A DNA stretch of 21,041 bases from Wenzhouxiangella sp. (GTDB taxonomy: Bacteria > Pseudomonadota > Gammaproteobacteria > Xanthomonadales > Wenzhouxiangellaceae), in contig SKQI01000090.1 of NCBI GenBank assembly GCA_007119095.1, positions 1-21,041 on the forward strand, written 5' to 3'. The notes beneath the pieces are model-generated. The model did no database searches. It worked only from the letters and a program-made list of their open reading frames with translations, and was not told the DNA's origin. Position numbers and translations under genes: made by a program. Numbering within the stretch: position 1 is the stretch's first letter; each line of letters starts with the position of its first letter. Positions 8,008-15,536 of this stretch are shown here, piece by piece.

Positions 8008-8055
8008 GGTGTCTAATTAACCAGAAAGCGAATACTCGACCCACTATTTTCCCAA

Positions 8056-8081
8056 AAATTACTGCTTAACGCCAGTAATTT
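8056..8081. promoter_or_regulatory. Perfect 9-bp inverted repeat upstream of nqrA (operator or 5'-UTR hairpin)
   Basis: AAATTACTG, eight bases, CAGTAATTT: both arms (8056-8064 and 8073-8081) are perfectly complementary. It lies 49-74 bases before the nqrA ATG in an AT-rich stretch of an otherwise GC-rich region. The spacing suits an operator for a dimeric regulator near the nqr promoter, or a hairpin in the leader. On the minus strand a weak promoter reading (TTACCG, 18 bases, AGTAAT) would overlap it. The repeat is visible; its function is inference. Confidence 0.5.
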
Positions 8082-8146
8082 CGGTAATAAACTATCTAAT
8101 TGCGCGTCATTGGTGAGTGATTCGGGCGTGCCGGACAGGTCGCATC

Positions 8147-8575
8147 CTAGCCGCGGACGTAGGCCTCGAGCTGCTCAATCAGCAGACGCTGGTCGTCGAT
8201 CACCGCATTGACCAGATCGCCGATGGAAACCAGTCCGATCAGTTCGCCTTCATCGATGACGGGAAGATGTCGAATCCGCTTGCGCGTCATGGTTTCCAGG
8301 CCTTCGGCCGCCGTTGCCAGCGGCGAAATGGTAATCAACGATGTGCTCATCACTTCCTCTACCCGGGTTTCGCGCGAGGCGCGGCCGGCGAGGATGACCT
8401 TGCGCGCATAGTCGCGCTCGGAAAAGATGCCTTTCAGATCCCCGTCCTGCATGACCAGGACGGCGCCCACGCCTTTTTCAGCCATGCACTTGACTGCGTC
8501 GATAACCAGTTCCGACGGGCCGACCGAGAAAATTTCGTAGCCTTTGTCGTCAAGAATGTGTCGCACGTTATGCAT
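8147..8575 (-). CDS. Two-CBS-domain protein
   Basis: A 142-residue soluble protein consisting almost entirely of two CBS motifs (about residues 8-65 and 75-132): GVGAVLVMQDGDLKGIFSERDYARK in the first, VEEVMSTSLITISP then RHLPVIDEGELIGLVSIGDLV in the second. Stand-alone CBS pairs bind adenine nucleotides and usually regulate a partner; no catalytic domain is attached. I chose ATG 8575 since conserved sequence starts there (MHNVRHILDDKG); an upstream extension has no family similarity. It sits between nqrA (139-base gap, same strand) and divergent queC, so it may be transcribed on its own. A link to NQR or energy status would be speculation. Confidence 0.9.
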   Translation of the reverse strand: MHNVRHILDDKGYEIFSVGPSELVIDAVKCMAEKGVGAVLVMQDGDLKGIFSERDYARKVILAGRASRETRVEEVMSTSLITISPLATAAEGLETMTRKRIRHLPVIDEGELIGLVSIGDLVNAVIDDQRLLIEQLEAYVRG

Positions 8576-8611
8576 GAAAAAACCCCGGTCTGATGAATGT
8601 CGTTTGGCCCG

Positions 8612-8617
8612 AGTATA
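8612..8617 (-). promoter_or_regulatory. Possible -10 box for the CBS-domain gene
   Basis: TATACT on the minus strand (five of six bases of the sigma-70 consensus), 36 bases before ATG 8575, in the 100-base divergent gap with queC. No convincing -35 box is visible at 16-18 bases. Confidence 0.35.
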
Positions 8618-8675
8618 TCGCGCACCCTGATGCCGGCGGAAGCGGCTTGGATTAAGATGACGCCCTGATTCAACA

Positions 8676-9398
8676 ATGCGATTCTCGGGAATGAATACTT
8701 CGAAGACGGGTGGGCGTGCGGTCGTATTGTTGTCCGGCGGGCTGGATTCAGCGACGGTGCTGGCCACCGCCGTGCAGTCCGGCCACGAATGTCACAGCCT
8801 GGCCGTGGACTACGGTCAGCGTCATCGTGCGGAGCTGGACGCTGCCGAGCGCGTCAGTCAAGCGCTGGGGGCCAAATCACACAAGGTCGTCAAGGTGGAT
8901 CTGCGTGCGATCGGTGGTTCGGCGCTGACCGATGACATTGAAGTGCCAACCGAGCCGGGTGAGGGAATTCCGGTGACCTACGTGCCGGCGCGCAATACCT
9001 TGATGCTCAGCCTGGCCCTCGGCTATGCCGAAGTGCTGGATGCCTTGAATTTGTGGATTGGTGTCAATGCTGTCGATTACTCCGGCTATCCCGATTGCCG
9101 GCCTCAGTTCATTGCTGCCTTCGAGGCGCTGTGTCAGGTGGCCACCAAGCGTGGCGTGGAGGGCGGACGCTTCGTGCTGCATACCCCGCTGATTCATCTG
9201 ACCAAAGCCGAGATCATTCGCCGCGGCCTCGCTGCCGGGGTTGACTATGCGCTGACGGTTTCCTGCTACCAGGCTGACGATGAAGGGCGCGCCTGCGGTC
9301 GCTGCGATTCCTGCCGCTTGCGCCACCAGGGTTTTGTTGATGCCGGTGTCAATGACCCGACGCGATACGTCAGCGGTGCTTTCAGTAATCCCGATTGA
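8676..9398 (+). CDS. queC: 7-cyano-7-deazaguanine synthase QueC
   Basis: QueC makes preQ0 from 7-carboxy-7-deazaguanine with ATP and ammonia, in the queuosine tRNA-modification pathway. The protein has the PP-loop VVLLSGGLDSAT near the N-terminus, DYGQRHRAEL, YVPARNTLMLSLAL, GVNAVDYSGYPDCR, and a C-terminal zinc site with four cysteines (CYQADDEGRACGRCDSC). Total length is 240 residues from ATG 8676 or 235 from ATG 8691; neither has a clear ribosome binding site, and the second fits the family N-terminus slightly better. No other queuosine gene is nearby. The last 17 bases overlap the end of ispA on the other strand. Confidence 0.96.
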   Translation: MRFSGMNTSKTGGRAVVLLSGGLDSATVLATAVQSGHECHSLAVDYGQRHRAELDAAERVSQALGAKSHKVVKVDLRAIGGSALTDDIEVPTEPGEGIPVTYVPARNTLMLSLALGYAEVLDALNLWIGVNAVDYSGYPDCRPQFIAAFEALCQVATKRGVEGGRFVLHTPLIHLTKAEIIRRGLAAGVDYALTVSCYQADDEGRACGRCDSCRLRHQGFVDAGVNDPTRYVSGAFSNPD

Positions 9399-10284
9399 GC
9401 AGGCGTTCAGTCAGCCACAACAGGCCTTCAGCATTTCCGTCCAGTCGGCCCAGGCAGCTCAGTGCGTCGCCTGAAAGTTCGGCGATCCGCTGGCGGGCGG
9501 CTTCGACGCCGAACAAGCCTGGCCAGGTAGCTTTGTCATGGGCCAGGTCGGAGCCGGCTGTCTTGCCGATGATGGCGGTCTCTCCTTCAATATCGAGCAG
9601 GTCGTCGCAGATCTGAAAAGCCAGGCCGACCTGTTCGGCGAAACGTGCCAGCGACTGGCGCGCAGGCTGGTCCAGCGACGGAGACAGGGCTGCCGGCATC
9701 ATCACAGCCGCCTTGATCAAGGCCCCTGTTTTCAGTCGAAACATGTGTTCCAGCGCCTGCTGGTCCGGTCGCTGTCCCTCAAGCTGCAGGTCCATGGCCT
9801 GACCGCCGGCCATGCCGCTGGCGCCGCAGGCTTGGGTCAGCAGCTTGATCATGGCAAGGCCTGCAGCAGGTTGCCGCTGCAAACCCTCGTCGCTGGCGAG
9901 TATTTCAAAAGCAAGCGCCTGCAAGGCATCACCGGCAAGAATGGCTGTCGCTTCGTCGAACTGCAGGTGCGTGGTCGGCCGGCCGCGTCGCAGTGCATCG
10001 TCATCCATGGCCGGCAGGTCATCGTGGACCAAGGAGTAGCAGTGAATCAGCTCAACCGCACAGGCGGCTGAGTCCAGTTGCTGTGCCTCGATGTTCAATA
10101 ACTCGCCGCTGGCATAAACCAGCAGCGGGCGCAGCCGTTTCCCGCCGTTGACCGTGCTGTAGCGCATGGCTTGGCTAAGTCGATCGTTGTCAGACAGCAG
10201 CGCGGAAAGCTGGCGCTCGACGCGTTCGGTCAGCCCTGCGCTGCGTCGGCCGAACGCTGCCTCGGCGGTGACAGAATGATCCAA
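9382..10284 (-). CDS. ispA: Farnesyl (geranyl) diphosphate synthase, TTG start
   Basis: A 300-residue prenyltransferase (E. coli IspA 299) condensing IPP with DMAPP/GPP. It has GGKRLRPLLV (47-56), the first Asp-rich motif LVHDDLPAMDDD (85-96), RRGRPTTHLQFDEATAILAGDALQ, and the second Asp-rich motif FQICDDLLDIEG. GKTAGSDLAHDKATWP is typical of the short-chain type. The start appears to be TTG 10284: it gives family length, no ATG or GTG occurs in frame before residue 40, and it sits 17 bases after the bamD stop. Unlike the common xseB-ispA-dxs arrangement, ispA here follows bamD; neither neighbour is in the window. The 3' end overlaps queC tail to tail. Confidence 0.95.
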   Translation of the reverse strand: MDHSVTAEAAFGRRSAGLTERVERQLSALLSDNDRLSQAMRYSTVNGGKRLRPLLVYASGELLNIEAQQLDSAACAVELIHCYSLVHDDLPAMDDDALRRGRPTTHLQFDEATAILAGDALQALAFEILASDEGLQRQPAAGLAMIKLLTQACGASGMAGGQAMDLQLEGQRPDQQALEHMFRLKTGALIKAAVMMPAALSPSLDQPARQSLARFAEQVGLAFQICDDLLDIEGETAIIGKTAGSDLAHDKATWPGLFGVEAARQRIAELSGDALSCLGRLDGNAEGLLWLTERLLNRDY

Positions 10285-10301
10285 GGGAGCGGGGCTCCGG
10301 G

Positions 10302-11090
10302 TCAGTTGAAGGGCCAGAGCCGACGCAGGCCGCGCCGGTCAGCGTCATCATCGCCCGACGCATCGCCGAAATTCAGTTCCAGCACGGCGCGGGTGTCGGC
10401 GCTGAGTTCGTCAAGCTCCAGACGTTCAAACGCGCGCTTCATCAAGGCAAGCGCATCGGCATTGGCCGGCGCGCCGGGAAAATTCTCAATGACATACTGT
10501 GAACGGTTGACGGCGGCAATGTAGGCGCCGCGGCGGAAATAGTATTCTCCGATCCGTACTTCGGCTTCGGCCATTACGTTGCGCAGGAACACCATGCGCT
10601 GCCGGGCATCGGCAACGTAGCGGCTTTCTGGGAAGCGCTGGGTCAGCTCCTGGAAGTCCATGAATGCACGGCGCGCGCTCTCCTGGTCACGGTCAACAAT
10701 CTGGCCTGGAAACAAGCGACGAAGCATGCCCATGGCCTGATCGTAATGAACCAGTCCTTTCAGATACCAGGCGTAGTCCACGTTCGGGTGGGTGGGGTAG
10801 GTGCGGATGAAGCGGTCCAGCGTCGTGATCGCGGCTTCCGGTCGTCGTGCCCGGTGCAACGCATAGGCCATGTCCAGCTGTGCCTGTTCAGCATGGCGGC
10901 CGAACGGATAACGTGTGGTCAGGCGACGATACTTGTCTATGGCAGCGTCGTACTGACGGTTATTCAATGCGCGCTGGGCCTCGGCATACAACGCTTCCGG
11001 GCCGGCGTCGTCATCGTTTCTGTCGCGCGCGCAACCGCTGGCGAGGGCCAGCACCAGAACGGCGAGTATCATCAGGCAAACTCGCGACAT
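10302..11090 (-). CDS. bamD: Outer membrane assembly lipoprotein BamD
   Basis: A 262-residue lipoprotein of the BAM complex that inserts outer membrane proteins. The signal peptide ends in LALASGC with Cys20 lipidated. Tetratricopeptide-type repeats follow (EALYAEAQRALNNRQYDAAI, YPFGRHAEQAQLDMAYALHR, FIRTYPTHPNVDYAWYLKGL), with the characteristic ARRAFMDFQELTQRFPESRY and GEYYFRRGAYIAAVNRSQYV. I chose ATG 11090, which gives a standard lipoprotein signal and lies downstream of a likely promoter whose -10 box would leave the upstream ATGs (11111, 11123) leaderless or untranscribed. Divergence from rluD matches E. coli. ispA follows after 17 bases. Confidence 0.95.
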   Translation of the reverse strand: MSRVCLMILAVLVLALASGCARDRNDDDAGPEALYAEAQRALNNRQYDAAIDKYRRLTTRYPFGRHAEQAQLDMAYALHRARRPEAAITTLDRFIRTYPTHPNVDYAWYLKGLVHYDQAMGMLRRLFPGQIVDRDQESARRAFMDFQELTQRFPESRYVADARQRMVFLRNVMAEAEVRIGEYYFRRGAYIAAVNRSQYVIENFPGAPANADALALMKRAFERLELDELSADTRAVLELNFGDASGDDDADRRGLRRLWPFN

Positions 11091-11118
11091 CGGGCCGCGG
11101 GCTTCTTGCATAATCAGG

Positions 11119-11147
11119 GTCATATCCAATGGTAATTGCAGCTTCAA
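11119..11147 (-). promoter_or_regulatory. Putative sigma-70 promoter for bamD-ispA
   Basis: On the minus strand, TTGAAG (11142-11147), a 17-base spacer, then TATGAC (11119-11124). Each box matches four of six consensus bases. It lies in the divergent bamD/rluD gap and implies a transcription start about 20-25 bases before ATG 11090. Confidence 0.5.
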
Positions 11148-11205
11148 GCGGCACATGATGCCAGAAGCGCGGGTAAAAGTCCGTTAACCGAGGGCAGTAC
11201 GCAGG

Positions 11206-12168
11206 ATGCGCGAGACCGTTCGCGAAACACTGGAGATCGAGGCGGCCGATGCCGGGCGGCGGCTGGACCAGGTGCTGGCCGAACGCTGGCCGGATTTTTC
11301 GCGCTCGCGTTTGACGGCCTGGATTCGCGCCGGCGATGTGCTGGTTGACGGTCGCCCGGTCAAGCCGCGGCACACGGTTTGCGTCGGCGAGTCGGTGGCG
11401 CTTGAAACCGTGCTCGAAGCCCATCCCGACACGCCGCAGCCCGAGCAGATTGCCCTGGACGTGCTGCATTGCGATGACCAGGTGCTGGTGGTCAACAAGC
11501 CTGCCGGGCTGGTCGTTCATCCCGGGTCGGGCAATCCCGACGGCACGTTAGTTAACGCCTTGCTGCATTTCGATCCTGGCCTGGCGCCGCTGCCCAGGGC
11601 GGGGCTGGTTCACCGTCTCGACAAGGACACCAGTGGCTGCCTGGTGGTGGCGCGAACGACCGGGGCTCATCGCTTCCTGGTCGCTGCCATGAAACGGCGT
11701 GACATCAAGCGTCACTACCAGGCCGTGGTCTGGGGTGAGGTCATCGCCGGTGACACGATTGATGCGCCGCTGGGCCGGCACCCGGTGGATCGGCGTCGGC
11801 AGGTGGTTCGGCCGGACGGGCGGCGGGCAGTGACCCACTACCGCGTTGCCAGGCGTCTGGCCGGCAGCACGCTGCTGGATGTCAGTCTGGAGACCGGGCG
11901 TACCCATCAGATCCGTGTGCACCTGGCGCATGTCCAGTTTCCCATCGTTGGCGACCCTTTCTATGGCCGGCGCGGTGTGCCGGCTGGACTGAATGACCGC
12001 CAGCGCGCAGCCTGGCTGGCGTTTCCGCGCCAGGCGCTGCATGCAGCCCATATCGTTGTGCCCCATCCTTCAGGCGACCAGCCAATCAGTGCCAGAGCGC
12101 CACTGCCGGATGACATGGCAATGCTGATTGAACTGCTCGCTCAGGCCGAACGCGATGATCAGGCCTGA
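11206..12168 (+). CDS. rluD: 23S rRNA pseudouridine synthase RluD
   Basis: A 320-residue pseudouridine synthase acting on helix 69 of 23S rRNA. An N-terminal S4 RNA-binding domain (about 18-75: RRLDQVLAERWPDFSRSRL, IRAGDVLVDG) precedes the RluA-type catalytic domain with VVNKPAGLVVHPG (95-107), and LVHRLDKDTSG with catalytic Asp139, the same number as in E. coli RluD. RHYQAVVWG, GRTHQIRVHL and GDPFYG follow. RluA or RluC are alternatives, but the S4 domain, length and the bamD/pgeF neighbourhood point to RluD. It overlaps pgeF by 14 bases. Confidence 0.95.
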   Translation: MRETVRETLEIEAADAGRRLDQVLAERWPDFSRSRLTAWIRAGDVLVDGRPVKPRHTVCVGESVALETVLEAHPDTPQPEQIALDVLHCDDQVLVVNKPAGLVVHPGSGNPDGTLVNALLHFDPGLAPLPRAGLVHRLDKDTSGCLVVARTTGAHRFLVAAMKRRDIKRHYQAVVWGEVIAGDTIDAPLGRHPVDRRRQVVRPDGRRAVTHYRVARRLAGSTLLDVSLETGRTHQIRVHLAHVQFPIVGDPFYGRRGVPAGLNDRQRAAWLAFPRQALHAAHIVVPHPSGDQPISARAPLPDDMAMLIELLAQAERDDQA

Positions 12169-12892
12169 TTGGCCCGGCGTTGACGGCGTGCGAGTGTTGG
12201 CGACCACCCGTGCCGGCGGCGTCAGCCAGGGGGGCTGGGCCAGTTTCAATCTCGGGCTGCACTGTGGTGACGATGAGCGGGCAGTGGCCGAGAACCAGCG
12301 TCGTCTGGGGGTGCTGTTGCCAGCGCCACCGCGCTGGCTGCGACAGGTGCACGGCATCACCGTTGTCGGGCCCGAACAATGGCGGCCGGGCATTGAGGCC
12401 GATGCGGCCTGGACGGATCGGGCCGGCCAGGTGCTGGCCATTCTGACCGCCGATTGCCTTCCCATTCTGCTGGCGAGCATGGATGGCAGGACGGTGGCGG
12501 CTGTTCATGCGGGCTGGCGCGGGCTGGCCGGCGGGATTTTGGGCGAGACGGTTGCCGCGCTGCCGGTCGTGCCGTCTGAACTTCGTGCCTGGATCGGTCC
12601 TGGTATAGGTCAGGCAGCCTATGAAGTTGACGATGCCGTCGTGGCCGCCTTGCAAAAGGCGGTGCCGGGGGCAAAGTCTTGCTTCCGTGCCAGCCGCGCT
12701 GGCCATTGCCTGGCCGATCTCAAAGGACTGGCAAGCCGGGCCCTGAACCAGGCCGGCGTGACTGATGTGACCGATGCCCGTCTGTGTACGGCCAGCGATT
12801 CGGAGCGCTTTTATTCCCATCGGCGCGACCATGGCCGCACCGGGCGGCAGGCCACACTGATCTGGTTCGACCCCGACGCGGCCCCTGGCTGA
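12155..12892 (+). CDS. pgeF: Peptidoglycan editing factor PgeF (YfiH, purine nucleoside phosphorylase-like)
   Basis: A 245-residue member of the YfiH/DUF152 family. The zinc-ligand motifs are all there: RQVHG (His66), ILTADCLPIL (Cys101) and AAVHAGWRGL (His118); FNLGLHCGDD, IGPGIGQAAYEV and CTASDSERFYSHRRD also match. Members act on purine nucleosides in vitro, and E. coli PgeF helps keep L-serine out of peptidoglycan. I chose ATG 12155 because the N-terminus (RPDWPG) aligns with known members; a TTG at 12128 would add nine residues inside rluD. The 14-base overlap with rluD implies coupled translation. A 151-base gap separates it from pyrG. Confidence 0.94.
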   Translation: MIRPDWPGVDGVRVLATTRAGGVSQGGWASFNLGLHCGDDERAVAENQRRLGVLLPAPPRWLRQVHGITVVGPEQWRPGIEADAAWTDRAGQVLAILTADCLPILLASMDGRTVAAVHAGWRGLAGGILGETVAALPVVPSELRAWIGPGIGQAAYEVDDAVVAALQKAVPGAKSCFRASRAGHCLADLKGLASRALNQAGVTDVTDARLCTASDSERFYSHRRDHGRTGRQATLIWFDPDAAPG

Positions 12893-13001
12893 CCGGCATT
12901 CCGGGCCTTACGCACGCCTCGTGGTCTGCACGCTTGGCTGATCGGGCTTAACGACACCAGGGCGTCCTTCGTGGCAGGCGCTGGAGAAGGCCTTTTTCAG
13001 T

Positions 13002-13007
13002 TAGAAT
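13002..13007 (+). promoter_or_regulatory. Possible -10 box for pyrG
   Basis: TAGAAT (five of six sigma-70 bases) after a T-rich patch, 36 bases before the pyrG ATG, in the otherwise featureless 151-base gap after pgeF. No good -35 box is visible. Confidence 0.4.
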
Positions 13008-13043
13008 ATCCGCCCGGACTCATTCCATCTTGGACATCCGGGC

Positions 13044-14699
13044 ATGACCTCTTTGATCTTCGTCACCGGCGGCGTCGTGTCGTCACTGGGCAAGGGTATC
13101 GCCGCTGCTTCGCTGGGCTCTATTCTGGAGGCTCGCGGCCTGCGCGTGACCCTGCTCAAGCTCGACCCTTACATCAACGTCGACCCGGGTACCATGAGCC
13201 CGTTCCAGCACGGCGAAGTCTTCGTGACCGAGGACGGTGCTGAAACCGATCTCGATCTGGGGCATTACGAACGCTTCGTGCGCACGCGCATGACCCAGCG
13301 CAACAATTTCACCACCGGCCGCATTTATGCCAACGTCATCGCCAAGGAGCGCCGCGGCGATTACCTGGGCTCGACGGTGCAGGTCATCCCGCACATCACC
13401 GACGAGATCAAGGATTCGGTCAACCAGGCGGTCGAAGGCTACGATGTTGCCCTGATCGAAATTGGCGGCACGGTTGGTGACATTGAATCACTGCCGTTCC
13501 TCGAAGCCATTCGCCAGCTGGGCTACGAGTATGGGCGCCAGGCGCTGTTCATGCACTTGACTCTGGTCCCCTACCTGCGCGCAGCCAACGAAATCAAGAC
13601 CAAGCCGACCCAGCACTCGGTCAAGGAACTGCGCTCGATCGGCATTCAGCCCGACGTGTTGCTGTGCCGCTGCGAGCGCATGCTGTCGGATGATGAGCGC
13701 AAGAAGATTGCGCTGTTCACCAACGTGGCTGCCGAGGCCGTGGTGTCGGCGGTGGATGTGGATAACATCTACAAGATTCCGCTGTTCTATCACCGTCAGG
13801 GGTTGGACCGGATCGTGCTTGATCGCCTCTCGCTGAAGGCCAATGCCCCCGACCTGTCAGACTGGGAAGAGGTGGTGGAACGAAGCGCCCGACCCAGGCA
13901 CGAGGTCACCATTGCCATGGTCGGAAAATACGTCGAGCATGCCGATGCCTACAAGTCACTGAATGAAGCGTTGTCTTCCGGTGGCCTGCCGGACCAGATC
14001 GCGGTCAATATTCGACCGGTAGAGTCGGAGGAAATCGAGCAAAGTGGCACCGCCGTGCTGGACGGCGTCGACGCCATCCTGGTGCCGGGCGGTTTTGGCG
14101 AGCGCGGTTTCGAAGGCAAGCTCGAGGCCATTCGCTACGCACGCGAGCAGGGCATTCCCTACCTGGGCATCTGCCTGGGCTTGCAGTGCGCCGTGGTCGA
14201 GTTTGCGCGCAACGTATGCGGGTTGGACAAGGCCAACTCGACCGAAATGGATGCCGATACGCCGCATCCGGTCATCGGTCTGATTACCGAGTGGCTGGAC
14301 GAAAAAGGCCGGCGCGAGCTGCGCAAGCACGGCGATGATCTGGGCGGAACGATGCGCCTGGGTGCCCAACGCTGCAGGCTGGAGCCGAATACCCTGGCGC
14401 GCAGGCTCTATGCAAAGGATGAAGTGCTGGAGCGCCATCGGCATCGCTATGAATTCAACAACGGCTACCGTGAGGTGCTGACCGAGCACGGCATGGTCCT
14501 GTCCGGGTTTTCCGTCGACGGCACCCTGGTCGAAATGGTCGAGTTGCCGGGGCACCCCTGGTTTCTAGCCTGCCAGTTCCACCCGGAGTTCACCTCCACA
14601 CCGCGCGATGGTCACCCGCTGTTTACCGGCTTTGTCCGAGCGGCGCTGAAACGCCGGCAGTTCACGGCCGAGCCGACTGCCGAGGCGGTCAAGGCATGA
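13044..14699 (+). CDS. pyrG: CTP synthase
   Basis: A 551-residue enzyme making CTP from UTP, ATP and glutamine. The N-terminal synthetase domain (about 1-266) has IFVTGGVVSSLGKGIAAASL, LKLDPYINVDPGTMSPFQHG and EIGGTVGDIES; the C-terminal glutamine amidotransferase domain has LVPGGFGERG, YLGICLGLQ with nucleophile Cys377, and QFHPEFTS with His513 and Glu515, the triad equivalent to Cys379, His515 and Glu517 in E. coli. Length is near the usual 545. The last four bases overlap the start of kdsA (ATGA), as expected for an operon. Confidence 0.98.
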   Translation: MTSLIFVTGGVVSSLGKGIAAASLGSILEARGLRVTLLKLDPYINVDPGTMSPFQHGEVFVTEDGAETDLDLGHYERFVRTRMTQRNNFTTGRIYANVIAKERRGDYLGSTVQVIPHITDEIKDSVNQAVEGYDVALIEIGGTVGDIESLPFLEAIRQLGYEYGRQALFMHLTLVPYLRAANEIKTKPTQHSVKELRSIGIQPDVLLCRCERMLSDDERKKIALFTNVAAEAVVSAVDVDNIYKIPLFYHRQGLDRIVLDRLSLKANAPDLSDWEEVVERSARPRHEVTIAMVGKYVEHADAYKSLNEALSSGGLPDQIAVNIRPVESEEIEQSGTAVLDGVDAILVPGGFGERGFEGKLEAIRYAREQGIPYLGICLGLQCAVVEFARNVCGLDKANSTEMDADTPHPVIGLITEWLDEKGRRELRKHGDDLGGTMRLGAQRCRLEPNTLARRLYAKDEVLERHRHRYEFNNGYREVLTEHGMVLSGFSVDGTLVEMVELPGHPWFLACQFHPEFTSTPRDGHPLFTGFVRAALKRRQFTAEPTAEAVKA

Positions 14700-15520
14700 T
14701 GCTGGCCGGACACAAGCTTGGTCTCGATCAGCCGCTGTTTTTGATCGCGGGGCCGGATACGCTCGAGTCCGAGGCGTTGTGCCTGGAGGTGGCCTCCCAT
14801 CTCAAGGAGATCACCGATCGGCTGGGGATGCTCTACATCTTCAAGGGCTCTTTCGACAAGGCCAACCGGACCTCGGTGAAAAGTTACCGCGGCCCCGGCC
14901 TGGACGAAGGCCTGGCGATGCTGGCCCGGGTTCGTGAGGAGGTTGGCGTGCCGGTGCTGACTGATGTTCATGAAGATACGCCCCTGCAGGCAGTAGCCGA
15001 TGTGGTTGATGTCATTCAGACTCCGGCCTTTCTGTGCCGCCAGACCAATTTCATCCAGAACGTGGCCCGCTGCGGCAAGCCGGTCAACATCAAGAAAGGA
15101 CAGTTCCTGTCACCTTGGGAAATGGCCCGGGTGGTGGAAAAAGCGCGGGCGGTCGGCAATGATCAGCTGATGGTCTGCGAGCGCGGCTACATGTTTGGCT
15201 ACAACAACCTGGTCGCCGACATGCGTTCGCTGGCGATCATGCGAGAGACCGGCTGCCCGGTGGTTTTCGACGCCACCCATTCGGTGCAGTTGCCGGGCGG
15301 GCAGGGCGAGTCGTCCGGCGGCGCGCGCGAGTTCATTCCGGTTCTGGCCCGTGCCGCCGTCGGCGTCGGCGTGGCCGGTTTGTTCTGCGAAACCCACCCT
15401 GAGCCGGAAAAAGCCCTCTGCGACGGCCCCAATTCCATGCGCCTGTCCGACATGGAGTCGCTGCTGGAAACACTGGTCGCCATCGACCGCGCCGTCAAGC
15501 CCCTGAAACCTGAAACCTGA
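14696..15520 (+). CDS. kdsA: 3-deoxy-8-phosphooctulonate (KDO-8-P) synthase with Asp at the Cys/Asn metal position
   Basis: A 274-residue enzyme condensing arabinose-5-P with PEP for lipopolysaccharide KDO. FKGSFDKANRTSVKSYRGPG, VLTDVHE, IQTPAFLCRQT, NIKKGQFLSPWEM, RGYMFGYNNLVADMRSLAIM and DATHSVQLPGGQG resemble the metal-dependent (Aquifex-type) class. Three expected metal ligands are present: His195, Glu232 and Asp243, each exactly ten positions beyond Aquifex His185, Glu222 and Asp233. The fourth, Cys11 there, falls on Asp21 here (IAGPDTLES). ATG 14696 overlaps the pyrG stop; ATG 14699 is also possible. The order pyrG-kdsA-eno is as in Pseudomonas. Confidence 0.96.
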   Translation: MMLAGHKLGLDQPLFLIAGPDTLESEALCLEVASHLKEITDRLGMLYIFKGSFDKANRTSVKSYRGPGLDEGLAMLARVREEVGVPVLTDVHEDTPLQAVADVVDVIQTPAFLCRQTNFIQNVARCGKPVNIKKGQFLSPWEMARVVEKARAVGNDQLMVCERGYMFGYNNLVADMRSLAIMRETGCPVVFDATHSVQLPGGQGESSGGAREFIPVLARAAVGVGVAGLFCETHPEPEKALCDGPNSMRLSDMESLLETLVAIDRAVKPLKPET

Positions 15521-15536
15521 ACCCTTTTCCTATCCC

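Noticed and set aside
8640..8675. TAAGAT-like -10 box for queC and a possible preQ1 riboswitch
   Set aside because: No -35 partner at proper spacing, and the leader is too short and lacks aptamer-like structure; QueC is also not a usual target of that riboswitch.
12893..12910. CCGG-CATT-CCGG hairpin after pgeF as a terminator
   Set aside because: The stem is too short and there is no T-tract.
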